Assembly (NCBI GenBank): GCA_937995865.1 | Contig: CALKJA010000093.1 | Location: 1-42,006 of the forward strand | DNA: 42,006 nt | Source of the DNA: an uncultured Paracoccaceae bacterium | Lineage (GTDB): Bacteria > Pseudomonadota > Alphaproteobacteria > Rhodobacterales > Rhodobacteraceae | Direction: 5' to 3' | In this document: in pieces, positions 33,705-41,517 of the stretch | Numbering within the stretch: the first letter of the stretch is position 1 | How the letters are laid out: each line of letters begins with the position of its first letter | Made by a program: the position numbers and the translations under genes | The notes under the pieces: generated by a model | What the model was told of the DNA's origin: nothing | What the model saw: only the letters and a program-made list of their open reading frames with translations | Databases searched by the model: none

Positions 33705-35303
33705 ATGCTGCCTTTCTTACCGTTTCTTTTGGTACTTAGCTTTGCGCTGTTGTCAGGTACCATGAGCACCGGCGAAGACGCAGAGGCCGATGACCAAGAG
33801 CCGCACGGCGACGGCGACAGCAGCCTTGATATCCCCGATACGTCTTCGCTAACGGATGACGAAACCGATGACGACTCAGAAGAAGAAACCGATCCACCAA
33901 TTGATGCGCAAGACGGTGCAGAGGATGAAGTCGATGTACCCGCCGACGCACAGGACGAAGATATAGGGGCGGTTCTTGGGCTGACCGAAGACGGCGCTTT
34001 TGTATACGTCGGCGAAGATGAAACACGCGACTTGGCGTTGATATACTACGCAGATTGGGAAGAGGAAGGGCTGGAGCGCGACGAAGCGCGTTTCTATCTT
34101 GTTGCCGAAGAAACCGATTGGTCCGGTGAAACTTGGGAAAACCGATACGAACTCCCAGGGATCGAAGAATATACTGCGGAGCTGCCGCAGTTTGAGGACA
34201 ACAACGGGCTTGAATTGATCGGTGTTATCGACCTGAACGATGTAATCTACGATCTTGAAGACCCCGAAGCCAGAATCGGCACGCTTGATTCAAATGTTCC
34301 ATTCGAAAGCTACTTTTTGGAGGCCGCAACTGATGGGGATGCCCTCCTTACTTTTGTGCGAACGGAAGACAATGAATACACGTACGTCATGCCGGATTAC
34401 CACATGGTCGAAGACACCACAGGGACCAACGGGGATGATTATTTCTTTGCCATAGTCGAAGGGATCACTCTTGATGGCGCAGGCGGCGACGATGGTCTTG
34501 TTGCAGGCATTGACAACGTCACGTTGATCGGTGGCGATGGAAACGATGGTTTATCCGTGCGTGCTGGGGCGGACGGCGCCTTTGCCTTCGGCGGCGAAGG
34601 CAATGATACGGGCAGTGCTTACGCTGAGGCAACTATCGACTTGGGAGCTGGGGACGACCGCTTTACGATGTGGGGCGGTGGTCTTGTTTTGGGCGGCGAC
34701 GGGAATGACACACTTCAAGCCTCAAATGGCAATGCTTTCAGTGACGATCCAGAGCCCATCCCAGCCTATTTGTTCGGGCAGAGCGGTGAGGACACTTTAC
34801 GAGCTTATCATGAAAAAGCTGTCGCATATGGCGGATCTGGGGATGACACGCTTACAGCGACAAACGGTGGCGCAATATTCGGTGACGACGGAGATGACTA
34901 TTTGACAGTGGGCAGCGGGAGCACGGGTCATGGCGGCGCCGGTGATGACGCAATAGTCTTGGCTGAATTTCATACGAGTGCGCTATATGGAGGCAGCTCC
35001 ACCGTTACCGGTGGGGATGGGTCTGATACTTTCAACATTAGTATGGTTGATCGGGCCGCTAGCGAAACACCCGAGTTCTTTGTGCGAATAACCGATTTTG
35101 ACCCAGAAGAGGATGTTCTCACAATTGATGCATGGGACCTACAGTACCCACTGGAGAGCTTTGAAATCGTCGAAGCTGATGACGGCAGCTATACTGACAT
35201 CCAGATTTACTTAGAGGCTACGGATGGAAGCGAAACGGCCGTAAACATAATCCGTATAGATGGCACACCCGGCATCACGGCTGATCATATTGTGGGGCTG
35301 TAA
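33705..35303 (+). CDS. RTX-like calcium-binding repeat protein with acidic N-terminal region
   Basis: Extracellular or surface protein of unknown role, 532 residues. A hydrophobic N-terminus (MLPFLPFLLVLSFALLSG) acts as signal or anchor. Residues about 25-90 are very acidic and low in complexity (EDAEADDQE, DDETDDDSEEE). About residues 250-460 carry glycine/aspartate nonapeptide-like repeats such as GGDGNDGLS, GGDGNDTLQ, GGSGDDTLT and GGAGDDAIV, which form calcium-binding beta-rolls. The C-terminal part (RITDFDPEEDVLTI) resembles the closing segment of Rhodobacterales RTX proteins. I start at 33705, with GGGGA seven bases before; an ATG at 33657 is possible. It splits the urate cluster and is probably unrelated to it. 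Confidence 0.82.
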   Translation: MLPFLPFLLVLSFALLSGTMSTGEDAEADDQEPHGDGDSSLDIPDTSSLTDDETDDDSEEETDPPIDAQDGAEDEVDVPADAQDEDIGAVLGLTEDGAFVYVGEDETRDLALIYYADWEEEGLERDEARFYLVAEETDWSGETWENRYELPGIEEYTAELPQFEDNNGLELIGVIDLNDVIYDLEDPEARIGTLDSNVPFESYFLEAATDGDALLTFVRTEDNEYTYVMPDYHMVEDTTGTNGDDYFFAIVEGITLDGAGGDDGLVAGIDNVTLIGGDGNDGLSVRAGADGAFAFGGEGNDTGSAYAEATIDLGAGDDRFTMWGGGLVLGGDGNDTLQASNGNAFSDDPEPIPAYLFGQSGEDTLRAYHEKAVAYGGSGDDTLTATNGGAIFGDDGDDYLTVGSGSTGHGGAGDDAIVLAEFHTSALYGGSSTVTGGDGSDTFNISMVDRAASETPEFFVRITDFDPEEDVLTIDAWDLQYPLESFEIVEADDGSYTDIQIYLEATDGSETAVNIIRIDGTPGITADHIVGL

Positions 35304-35333
35304 TACTTTGACTTTGAACACGTAAATCTCGAA

Positions 35334-35738
35334 GTGACCCAAACCGATCTTCCTCTGTGCGGCGCTTGCCTGTGCGGCGCTGTGCAGGTGACCGTTACTG
35401 CACACGCGATGCTAACCTTCGCGTGTCATTGCCGCGTTTGTCAGAAGATGACCGCCAGCGCCTTTTCCGTAGGCACTATGTTTCCAAGCGACGCGGTGGT
35501 CTTTTCAGGTGAACTGGTGGTTGGTGGGCTCAAATCTAAGGACCGCGTCCATTCTTTCTGCGCGTCCTGTTTCGGCCTTGTTTACTCGCAGGTCATTGGC
35601 GCTGAGCACAGGATCAACTTGCGCACATCAATGCTCGATAAATCTTCGGATTTCGCGCCGTTCGTCGAACTCATGACGAGCGAAAAGGTGCCTTGGATTG
35701 ACTTACCAGTGGCACATAGCTTTCCGGGAACCCCATAG
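35334..35738 (+). CDS. GFA-family zinc protein, possibly shortened by an in-frame amber codon
   Basis: Small cytoplasmic protein of the GFA/CENP-V family, 134 residues. Zinc-ligand cysteines are seen in CGACLCG, CHCRVC and FCASC. The family is named after a glutathione-dependent formaldehyde-activating enzyme, but most members have no proven activity. The start is a GTG at 35334 with a poor ribosome site. The TAG at 35736-35738 is followed in the same frame by 21 further codons to TGA at 35802-35804. They include DQLQALIEGYRE, a helix-like ending such proteins often have. A CAG-to-TAG change is one explanation. A perfect 11-bp inverted repeat (35752-35762, 35795-35805) also lies in that tail and may be the terminator. 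Confidence 0.78.
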   Translation: MTQTDLPLCGACLCGAVQVTVTAHAMLTFACHCRVCQKMTASAFSVGTMFPSDAVVFSGELVVGGLKSKDRVHSFCASCFGLVYSQVIGAEHRINLRTSMLDKSSDFAPFVELMTSEKVPWIDLPVAHSFPGTP

Positions 35739-35751
35739 ACCGCAGATCAGC

Positions 35752-35805
35752 TTCAGGCTTTGATCGAAGGTTATCGTGAGCAGGTATCACAGCCCAAAGC
35801 CTGAA
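35752..35805. terminator. 11-bp inverted repeat between convergent genes
   Basis: TTCAGGCTTTG (35752-35762) and CAAAGCCTGAA (35795-35805) are perfectly complementary around a 32-base loop. The repeat lies between the GFA gene and uraH, which converge, so it may serve as a two-way terminator. It overlaps the possible read-through tail of the GFA gene. Confidence 0.5.
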
Positions 35806-35817
35806 ACCTAATCCGAC

Positions 35818-36168
35818 TTAGCTCCCGCGATAGGTGCTCATTCCATAGGGGCTGAGCAGGAGTGGCACATGGTAGTGATCGTCTTCAGCCATGCCAAAGC
35901 GGATCGGAACTTGATCCAAAAACAGCGGATCATCTGTTTGACCTTGTGCACGCAGATAATCGCCCGCGTAAAAGACCAGTTCATAAATGCCCGTTTTGAA
36001 ATCCGCCGCTGGCAGGATCGGCGCATCGGTGCGACCATCTGCATTGGTTACTGCTTCCGCAATTTTGCTGTGTGTGCTCCCTGACACCCGATACAGGGCA
36101 ATCTTTATGCCCTCAGCGGGGCATCCTTGTGCAGTGTCCAACACATGTGTCGTCAGATACCCAGCCAT
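35818..36168 (-). CDS. uraH: 5-hydroxyisourate hydrolase
   Basis: Transthyretin-like enzyme that hydrolyses 5-hydroxyisourate to OHCU, the step after PuuD. The length is 116 residues. It begins MAGYLTTHVLDTAQGCPAEG, ends with the diagnostic YRGS tetrapeptide, and contains the HYHVPLLLSPYG motif. I use the ATG at 36168, with GAGGG eight bases upstream; the in-frame start at 36228 would add unrelated residues and run into the divergent puuE leader. It diverges from puuE-uraD over 70 bases. Confidence 0.95.
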   Translation of the reverse strand: MAGYLTTHVLDTAQGCPAEGIKIALYRVSGSTHSKIAEAVTNADGRTDAPILPAADFKTGIYELVFYAGDYLRAQGQTDDPLFLDQVPIRFGMAEDDHYHVPLLLSPYGMSTYRGS

Positions 36169-36190
36169 TGCGCATGCCCTCTTTTCATTC

Positions 36191-36205
36191 ACCGTCAAAT
36201 ACGGT
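36191..36205. promoter_or_regulatory. Small palindrome in the uraH-puuE divergent region
   Basis: ACCGT (36191-36195) and ACGGT (36201-36205) flank a 5-base spacer near the middle of the 70-base gap between two divergent start codons. It is short and could be chance, but it is where a shared urate-pathway operator would lie. Confidence 0.3.
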
Positions 36206-36238
36206 CTCATTCTGCGCAACCACATCACAGGAGCCGAA

Positions 36239-37666
36239 ATGACACAAGCGCCCCCCCGCTATCCGCGTGATATGATCGGCTACGGCCCAACGCCGCCCAT
36301 CGCAATTTGGCCCGCCGAGGCAAAGATCGCAGTGCAGATCGTTGTGAATTACGAAGAAGGCGGGGAAAACAACGTCCTGCATGGCGATGCGGCATCCGAG
36401 GCATTTTTGTCTGAAATTGTCGGAGCGGCTGCATGGCCCGGTCAACGGCATTGGAACATGGAAAGCATCTATGAATACGGTGCGCGCGCTGGCTTTTGGC
36501 GGCTGCACCGCCTGCTGACCTCGCTCAACGTGCCGGCAACGGTTTATGGGGTGGCTACCGCTTTGGCGCGCTCCCCGGAACAGGTGGCCGCAATGAAGGC
36601 AGCGGACTGGGAAATCGCGTCCCACGGGCTGAAATGGATCGAATACAAAGACTTCTCCGAAGATGACGAACGCACGCATATGCAAGAGGCCATCGCACTT
36701 CACGCCCGCGTCACAGGGTCTGCGCCTAAAGGCTGGTATACCGGACGCTGCTCTGCCCAAACCGAGAGGCTTGTCGCAGAAAACGGCAGCTTTTCTTATG
36801 CCGCAGATAGCTATGCGGACGATCTGCCCTACTGGGCGCGCTATGGTGAACGTGATCAGCTGATTGTGCCTTATACCCTTGATGCCAACGACATGCGCTT
36901 TGCTACACCCCAAGGGTTCAACGCAGGTGATCAATTTGAAAACTATCTCAAGGATAGCTTTGATTGCCTGTATGAAGAGGGCGTTGCAGGTCAACCCAAG
37001 ATGATGTCAATCGGGCTGCACTGTCGCCTGATCGGGCGGCCCGGACGCATCATGGCGCTGAAGCGCTTTATCGAACATGCGCAGCGCAAGGCTGGCGTGT
37101 GGTTTGCGCGACGCATCGACATTGCGGATCACTGGAGCTTTGCGCATCCGCCTGTTGACCAGCCCCGCCCGTGCCAAATGGACCGCGCCGCTTTCGTGGC
37201 GGCCTATGGCGGAATTTTCGAACATTCGCCATGGGTTGCCGAGGCCGCCTATGAGCTTGAACTTGGCGCCGCACATGACCGCGCTGCTGGTATGCAAAAT
37301 GCACTGGCCCGCGCTTTTCGGGCGGGATCAGACGCGGCACGGCTGGGAGTTTTGCGCGCGCATCCCGATCTTGCTGGAAAGCTCGCTGCCGCCAGGCGGC
37401 TCACAGCAGAAAGCACCTCTGAGCAAGCTTCAGCGGGTTTGGACGCGCTCACGTTGGATGAGTTCTCCGAGTTCACGACGCTCAACGCCGCCTATACTGA
37501 AAAGCACGGCTTTCCTTTCATCATTGCGGTTCGGGACCATGATAAAGGATCGATCCTGTCGGCCTTCCAGCGGCGTCTTGGCCATGATACGGACACCGAG
37601 TTTGCTGAGGCCTGTGCTCAGGTTGAACGCATCGCCACCTTTCGACTGATGGACCTTTTGCCCTGA
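36239..37666 (+). CDS. puuE: Bifunctional allantoinase PuuE / OHCU decarboxylase UraD
   Basis: Fusion protein of 475 residues. Residues about 1-305 are a PuuE-type, polysaccharide-deacetylase-like allantoinase that hydrolyses allantoin to allantoate; the opening RYPRDMIGYG and the NYEEGGENN segment are typical. Residues about 310-475 are the UraD domain that decarboxylates OHCU to S-allantoin, with the EHSPWVAEAA and FPFIIAVRDHDKGSIL segments. One chain thus supplies two consecutive steps. The ATG at 36239 has AGGAG five bases upstream. A longer frame to 35987 overlaps uraH on the other strand and is not credible. Confidence 0.94.
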   Translation: MTQAPPRYPRDMIGYGPTPPIAIWPAEAKIAVQIVVNYEEGGENNVLHGDAASEAFLSEIVGAAAWPGQRHWNMESIYEYGARAGFWRLHRLLTSLNVPATVYGVATALARSPEQVAAMKAADWEIASHGLKWIEYKDFSEDDERTHMQEAIALHARVTGSAPKGWYTGRCSAQTERLVAENGSFSYAADSYADDLPYWARYGERDQLIVPYTLDANDMRFATPQGFNAGDQFENYLKDSFDCLYEEGVAGQPKMMSIGLHCRLIGRPGRIMALKRFIEHAQRKAGVWFARRIDIADHWSFAHPPVDQPRPCQMDRAAFVAAYGGIFEHSPWVAEAAYELELGAAHDRAAGMQNALARAFRAGSDAARLGVLRAHPDLAGKLAAARRLTAESTSEQASAGLDALTLDEFSEFTTLNAAYTEKHGFPFIIAVRDHDKGSILSAFQRRLGHDTDTEFAEACAQVERIATFRLMDLLP

Positions 37667-37684
37667 GCCACGCTGATCAAGCCC

Positions 37685-37729
37685 ATTGCACATGCAATAG
37701 TGAGCTATGCGTTGTTCAGCGCAGTGAAC
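37685..37729. promoter_or_regulatory. Two short perfect palindromes before the ureidoglycine aminohydrolase gene
   Basis: ATTGCA (37685-37690) with TGCAAT (37693-37698), and GTTCA (37714-37718) with TGAAC (37725-37729), lie in the 73-base gap between puuE-uraD and the next gene. They may be operator sites or weak RNA hairpins. No regulator is known from the window. Confidence 0.3.
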
Positions 37730-37739
37730 CGAGGATATT

Positions 37740-38579
37740 ATGAGCCAACGCACTTATCACGCGCCCCGTGGCGGTCTGCCTAACCCGCGCACCCGCGCGC
37801 ATGATCGCAGCGTCTTTACCAATGCCTATGCGGTTATTCCGCGTGGAGTTATGTCTGATATCGTCGCGTCCTTCTTGCCCGGCTGGGTCGGAGCACGTGC
37901 TTGGATTTTGGCGCGGCCGTTGACCGGCTTTGCCGAAACTTTTGCCCAATACATTGTGGAACTGATTCCCGGCGGCATGTCCGACCGCCCCGAGCCAGAC
38001 CCCGAGGCGGAGGCAATTTTGTTTGTGCTGCGCGGCGATCTGGAGCTGCGGCTAGATGACAAAACCTACCGGCTCGAGGCGGGCGGTTACGCATATGTCG
38101 CCCCCGGCACGGACTGGAGCGTACGGAACCGCCATGAAGACAAGACCAATTTCGTCTGGATTCGCAAACGCTATGAACCCGCGCCGGGGATAGCCGCGCC
38201 CTTAAGTTTTGTCACTCATGACGACGACATCGAACCTATTTCGATGCACGGTCACACTGATACTTGGCAGACAACGCGCTTTGTCGACCCCGGGGACATG
38301 GCTCATGACATGCATGTCAATGTGGTGACCTTTTTCCCGGGTGGAAGCATCCCATTCGCAGAAACACACGTGATGGAGCATGGGCTTTATGTGCTTCAAG
38401 GCCGCGGCGTCTATTATTTGAATGACGATTGGGTTGAGGTGGAAGAAGGCGATTTCTTGTGGCTCCGCGCATTCTGTCCACAAGCCTGCTATGCGGCAGG
38501 CGATGAGCCATTCAGATATCTGCTCTACAAAGACGTCAACCGCCATCCATCTTTGACACTTCCCATGTTTCAAAAATGA
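37740..38579 (+). CDS. (S)-ureidoglycine aminohydrolase, bicupin
   Basis: Releases ammonia from S-ureidoglycine to give S-ureidoglycolate. The length is 279 residues with two cupin domains (about 65-135 and 190-265). The second carries the expected metal-site set in ETHVMEHGLYVLQG and the glutamine in FCPQACYAAG. The start MSQRTYHAPRGGLP is typical for the family. Its stop overlaps the allA start as ATGA. The enzyme needs allantoate amidohydrolase upstream in the pathway, which is not encoded in the window. Confidence 0.92.
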   Translation: MSQRTYHAPRGGLPNPRTRAHDRSVFTNAYAVIPRGVMSDIVASFLPGWVGARAWILARPLTGFAETFAQYIVELIPGGMSDRPEPDPEAEAILFVLRGDLELRLDDKTYRLEAGGYAYVAPGTDWSVRNRHEDKTNFVWIRKRYEPAPGIAAPLSFVTHDDDIEPISMHGHTDTWQTTRFVDPGDMAHDMHVNVVTFFPGGSIPFAETHVMEHGLYVLQGRGVYYLNDDWVEVEEGDFLWLRAFCPQACYAAGDEPFRYLLYKDVNRHPSLTLPMFQK

Positions 38580-39067
38580 AGATTGTCGTACAGCCCCTCA
38601 CGGCCCCAGCCTTTGCCCCGTTTGGGGATGTGATTGATGCCATTGGTGCGTATGACAAGCTTATCAATCAAGGTCTTTGCGAACGCCATCATGACCTAGC
38701 AAAGCTGGATTTCGGCGTTGAAAGCGGCGGCCGCGCCGGTGTTTCAGTTTTCAAAGCTCAGGCCCTCAGCCTACCATATGAGCTGGAGTTGATGGAGCGG
38801 CACCCGGACGGCACGCAATGCTTTATGCCAATGACAGAGCACCCGTTTTTGGTTGTCGTGGCCCCTGATATTGGGGCCACACCCGGCCAGCCAATTGCGT
38901 TTCTGACGGCCCCTGGTCAAGGCATCAATTTCCATTGCGGAACATGGCACGGGGTACTTACACCTCTTCACGCGCCCGGCCTCTTCGCGGTAATCGATCG
39001 GATCGGGCCAACCGCAAATCTTGAAGAGCACTGGTTTGAAACCCCTTACACAATCATTCCCGACTGA
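38576..39067 (+). CDS. allA: Ureidoglycolate lyase
   Basis: Splits S-ureidoglycolate into glyoxylate and urea, the last purine-ring step. The length is 163 residues, normal for AllA. The N-terminal FAPFGDVID and C-terminal NFHCGTWHGVLTPL motifs identify the family. It is translationally coupled to the preceding gene (ATGA). It is followed by the intergenic repeat at 39094. Confidence 0.95.
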   Translation: MKIVVQPLTAPAFAPFGDVIDAIGAYDKLINQGLCERHHDLAKLDFGVESGGRAGVSVFKAQALSLPYELELMERHPDGTQCFMPMTEHPFLVVVAPDIGATPGQPIAFLTAPGQGINFHCGTWHGVLTPLHAPGLFAVIDRIGPTANLEEHWFETPYTIIPD

Positions 39068-39380
39068 CTGCTTTTCCAGCGTAGGCCCACCCGCCTCCCT
39101 CTTCGGCAGCTGACGCTGCCTGTGACGTAAGGGGGCGCGCCGCGCACGCGGCGTCGCCGCCTGTGGCAACGCAAAGCCGATCAAAAATCTGTATCACGCG
39201 ATTTCGAAGTGAGACGTCTCCGGCGGGCTTAATCGGATCCTTAAAGCAAGCCCTTGGGCTTCAAAGATTAGGCACTCAGGACGCCGCCAAGGTTCGATGA
39301 AAGTGGCGCGCTCCGAGCGAAGTTCACTTGCGCGACCCCCTCAGCTTTAGCATGGTCTCATTCGAACAGGGAGAGCCACA
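39068..39380. other. Intergenic region allA to aminotransferase
   Basis: Besides the repeat at 39094-39153 I see no gene. The last ~70 bases should hold the promoter of the aminotransferase gene. AGGGAG ahead of its ATG is the ribosome site. No clear operator is visible. Confidence 0.5.
39094..39153. repeat. Intergenic hairpin repeat, copy 2
   Basis: Bases 39094-39126 match 3-35 with one mismatch. A GC-rich hairpin follows, CGCCGCG (39138-39144) and CGCGGCG (39147-39153). It lies just after allA, on the same strand and in the same order of parts as copy 1 beyond tauC. Confidence 0.7.
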
Positions 39381-40733
39381 ATGCGCGACGATGCTTTTAT
39401 ACATGCCAACAACGCAAAGCAGCTTTGGCACCCGATGGCACATCCCGGCGACCTTCAGTCCAACGCGCCCGTGGTTATTGCGTCAGCCGAAGGTTCGACG
39501 ATCACAGATAGTGCTGGGCATACTACAGTTGATGCAGTCGGCGGTCTTTGGTGCGCTAATCTTGGTTACTCTAATGAGGCTGTCAAAGCCGCAGTTGCAG
39601 AGCAAATGCAAGTCTTGCCCTACTATTCGGCATTTGGCGGCACCACAAATGCCCCCGCCATTGAGGCTGCGCACGCGGTCACGGACTTCTTTGCCGCGGA
39701 CGGCATGGTGCGCGCCTTTTTCACCTCGGGCGGATCTGATTCAGTTGAAACAGCACTGCGGCTCGCGCGACAATATCACCGGCTTCGCGGCGCGCCAACG
39801 CGAACGAAATTCCTGAGCCTTAAGAAGGGGTATCACGGAACCCATTTTGGCGGCGCGTCTGTCAACGGAAACAACCGTTTCCGAACCGCATATGAGCCTT
39901 TGCTTCCGGGGTGTTTCCATATCCCAGCCCCGTATCCGTACCGCAATCCGTTCAACGAAACGGATCCGGCCCGGCTTGCCCAACTTATTGCGCAGTCAAT
40001 GGAGGACGAGATCGCCTTTCAAGGCGCCTCGACAATTGCAGCGTTCATCATGGAGCCGATTCTAGGTGCAGGTGGTGTGTTGCCACCTCATGAAAGCTTC
40101 ATGCCGCTCATGCGCGAGATCTGTGATCGCCACGGAATTCTCTTGATCGCCGATGAGGTGATTACCGGATTTGGTCGGACGGGGGATTGGTCCGGATCGC
40201 GCCACTGGGGTGTTAAGCCCGACATGATGACCACCGCCAAGGGGATCACTTCTGCCTATTTTCCAGTTGGAGCCTGCCTCATCGGAGAAAAGGTCGCAGA
40301 GACCTTTGAAAGCGACCAAAGTGGCGAGGCCGCAATCTATCATGGCTATACGTATTCCGCGCACCCGGTCGGAGCGGCAGCTGTCACGGCCTGTCTTGCG
40401 GAAACGGTGCGGCTTGACCTAAAGACCAACGCGAAGGCTCGTGGCGCTCAGCTTTATGCAGGCGCCAAAGCCTTAAAGGCAGAGTTTGGCGTTGTTGGCG
40501 ATATCCGCGGGGGCCATGGGCTTATGACCGCACTAGAACTGGTGAGTGACCGATCATCCAAGACCCCAATGGATGCCGCCGGGATGAACCGGGTGCACAA
40601 GGCTACCTATAACGCGGGTACAATGACGCGCATTGGCGGCAACAACATCATGATGTCTCCACCTTTGATCATCACCGAAGATGAGGTGCATCATGTCCTA
40701 AGCTCACTCCGCACTGGGCTGGCTTCTCTTTAA
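39381..40733 (+). CDS. Class III aminotransferase of unknown substrate
   Basis: PLP-dependent omega-aminotransferase of 450 residues. Visible motifs are the FFTSGGSDSVETALRLARQY cofactor region, LIADEVITGFGRTG with the cofactor-binding Asp, and TTAKGITSAYFPVG with the PLP Lys. It belongs to the same superfamily as the Tpa at 3800 but differs in many positions, so it is not a recent duplicate. Substrate could be a beta-alanine, putrescine or gamma-aminobutyrate-type amine with pyruvate. It is not clearly linked to the urate genes, though glyoxylate from AllA could be an acceptor in principle. Confidence 0.9.
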   Translation: MRDDAFIHANNAKQLWHPMAHPGDLQSNAPVVIASAEGSTITDSAGHTTVDAVGGLWCANLGYSNEAVKAAVAEQMQVLPYYSAFGGTTNAPAIEAAHAVTDFFAADGMVRAFFTSGGSDSVETALRLARQYHRLRGAPTRTKFLSLKKGYHGTHFGGASVNGNNRFRTAYEPLLPGCFHIPAPYPYRNPFNETDPARLAQLIAQSMEDEIAFQGASTIAAFIMEPILGAGGVLPPHESFMPLMREICDRHGILLIADEVITGFGRTGDWSGSRHWGVKPDMMTTAKGITSAYFPVGACLIGEKVAETFESDQSGEAAIYHGYTYSAHPVGAAAVTACLAETVRLDLKTNAKARGAQLYAGAKALKAEFGVVGDIRGGHGLMTALELVSDRSSKTPMDAAGMNRVHKATYNAGTMTRIGGNNIMMSPPLIITEDEVHHVLSSLRTGLASL

Positions 40734-40756
40734 ACGTCACCAATTCAAAACCGGCC

Positions 40757-40798
40757 AAGCGCGTTGGAAACGCGCTTAAAATCCTTTGCAAGGATTTT
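40757..40798. repeat. Dual-hairpin intergenic element, copy 2
   Basis: AAGCGCGTT/AACGCGCTT (40757-40765, 40769-40777) is followed directly by AAAATCCTT/AAGGATTTT (40778-40786, 40790-40798). It has the same two-hairpin plan as 18679-18719 with different but compensated stem bases. It lies just after the aminotransferase stop and may act as its terminator. A further small hairpin ACCCTT/AAGGGT is at 40851-40864. Confidence 0.65.
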
Positions 40799-40918
40799 CC
40801 CGACCGCAGTGTCGCGCTCTGACGCATCAGCATGACCCCAAGTAGTTGAGACCCTTTGAAGGGTTGGGCGGAGATGTCGCACCGATCCCTGTTGCCACCG
40901 AACATTCAGAGAGTACAT

Positions 40919-40942
40919 AAGTTTCAGTAATTTCTGAAACTT
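40919..40942. promoter_or_regulatory. Perfect 9-bp palindrome, candidate GbsR/MarR autoregulatory operator
   Basis: AAGTTTCAG (40919-40927) and CTGAAACTT (40934-40942) flank a 6-base A/T spacer. It ends 11 bases before the ATG of the MarR-type gene. A weak promoter TTGCCA (40892-40897) with TACATA (40914-40919) would put the start site in the palindrome. The site is well placed to control both the regulator and cydA. Confidence 0.7.
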
Positions 40943-40953
40943 TGGATATAAAG

Positions 40954-41514
40954 ATGCAACTTAGCGACTTTCACAAAGATTTTGTGCTGCATTTCGGAGA
41001 AATGGGCAGCCGTTGGGGTATCGCACGCACTGTGGGTCAATGTTACGCCGTGCTCTTTCTTTCTGACGCCCCCCTCTGCGCGGATGACTTGGTAGAGGCT
41101 CTGGGCGTTTCACGCTCAAACGTATCGATCTCCCTCAAGGAATTGCAGGCATGGAACATTGTGCGCTTGCGCCATGTTCAAGGCGATCGTCGCGACTTTT
41201 TCACAGTGCCCGAAGATATGTGGGAAATCGTCCGAACACTCGTTGAAGAACGCAAGAAGCGCGAGATCGACCCAACTCTTACAAAGCTGCGCGACCTGCG
41301 TATGGCCGAGCCATCAGAGGCAGATGCCTATGCGCATGGCCGCGTTACCGAGCTGCACGATCTCATTGAGACAATGACAGGCTTCTATGATGAGCTGAGC
41401 CATCTCGAAACTGAGCGGCTTGTTGCGATGATCCGCATGGGCGCGAAACTCAAGAAGTTCATTGCGGGATCGGCAAAGGTGCTCCCGCTTAAATCAAAGA
41501 CAACGGAAGGATAG
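40954..41514 (+). CDS. GbsR/MarR-family transcriptional regulator before cydA
   Basis: DNA-binding protein of 186 residues with a winged-helix domain over about residues 25-100 (ADDLVEALGVSRSNVSISLKELQAWNIVRLRHVQGDRRDFF). A helical C-terminal part is likely for dimerisation. The ATG at 40954 has no clear Shine-Dalgarno sequence; an in-frame TTG at 40942 lies at the end of the palindrome. cydA starts three bases after its stop, so the two are cotranscribed. In this order it probably regulates the bd-type oxidase in response to redox or respiratory state; the signal is not known from the sequence. Confidence 0.9.
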   Translation: MQLSDFHKDFVLHFGEMGSRWGIARTVGQCYAVLFLSDAPLCADDLVEALGVSRSNVSISLKELQAWNIVRLRHVQGDRRDFFTVPEDMWEIVRTLVEERKKREIDPTLTKLRDLRMAEPSEADAYAHGRVTELHDLIETMTGFYDELSHLETERLVAMIRMGAKLKKFIAGSAKVLPLKSKTTEG

Positions 41515-41517
41515 CCA

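Noticed and set aside
35987-36238. 84-codon N-terminal extension of PuuE-UraD
   Set aside because: It overlaps uraH on the opposite strand and does not resemble the family. AGGAG five bases before 36239 supports the shorter start.
36185-36994. 269-codon minus-strand frame inside puuE-uraD
   Set aside because: Antisense shadow without a domain; the forward protein is well conserved in motif order.
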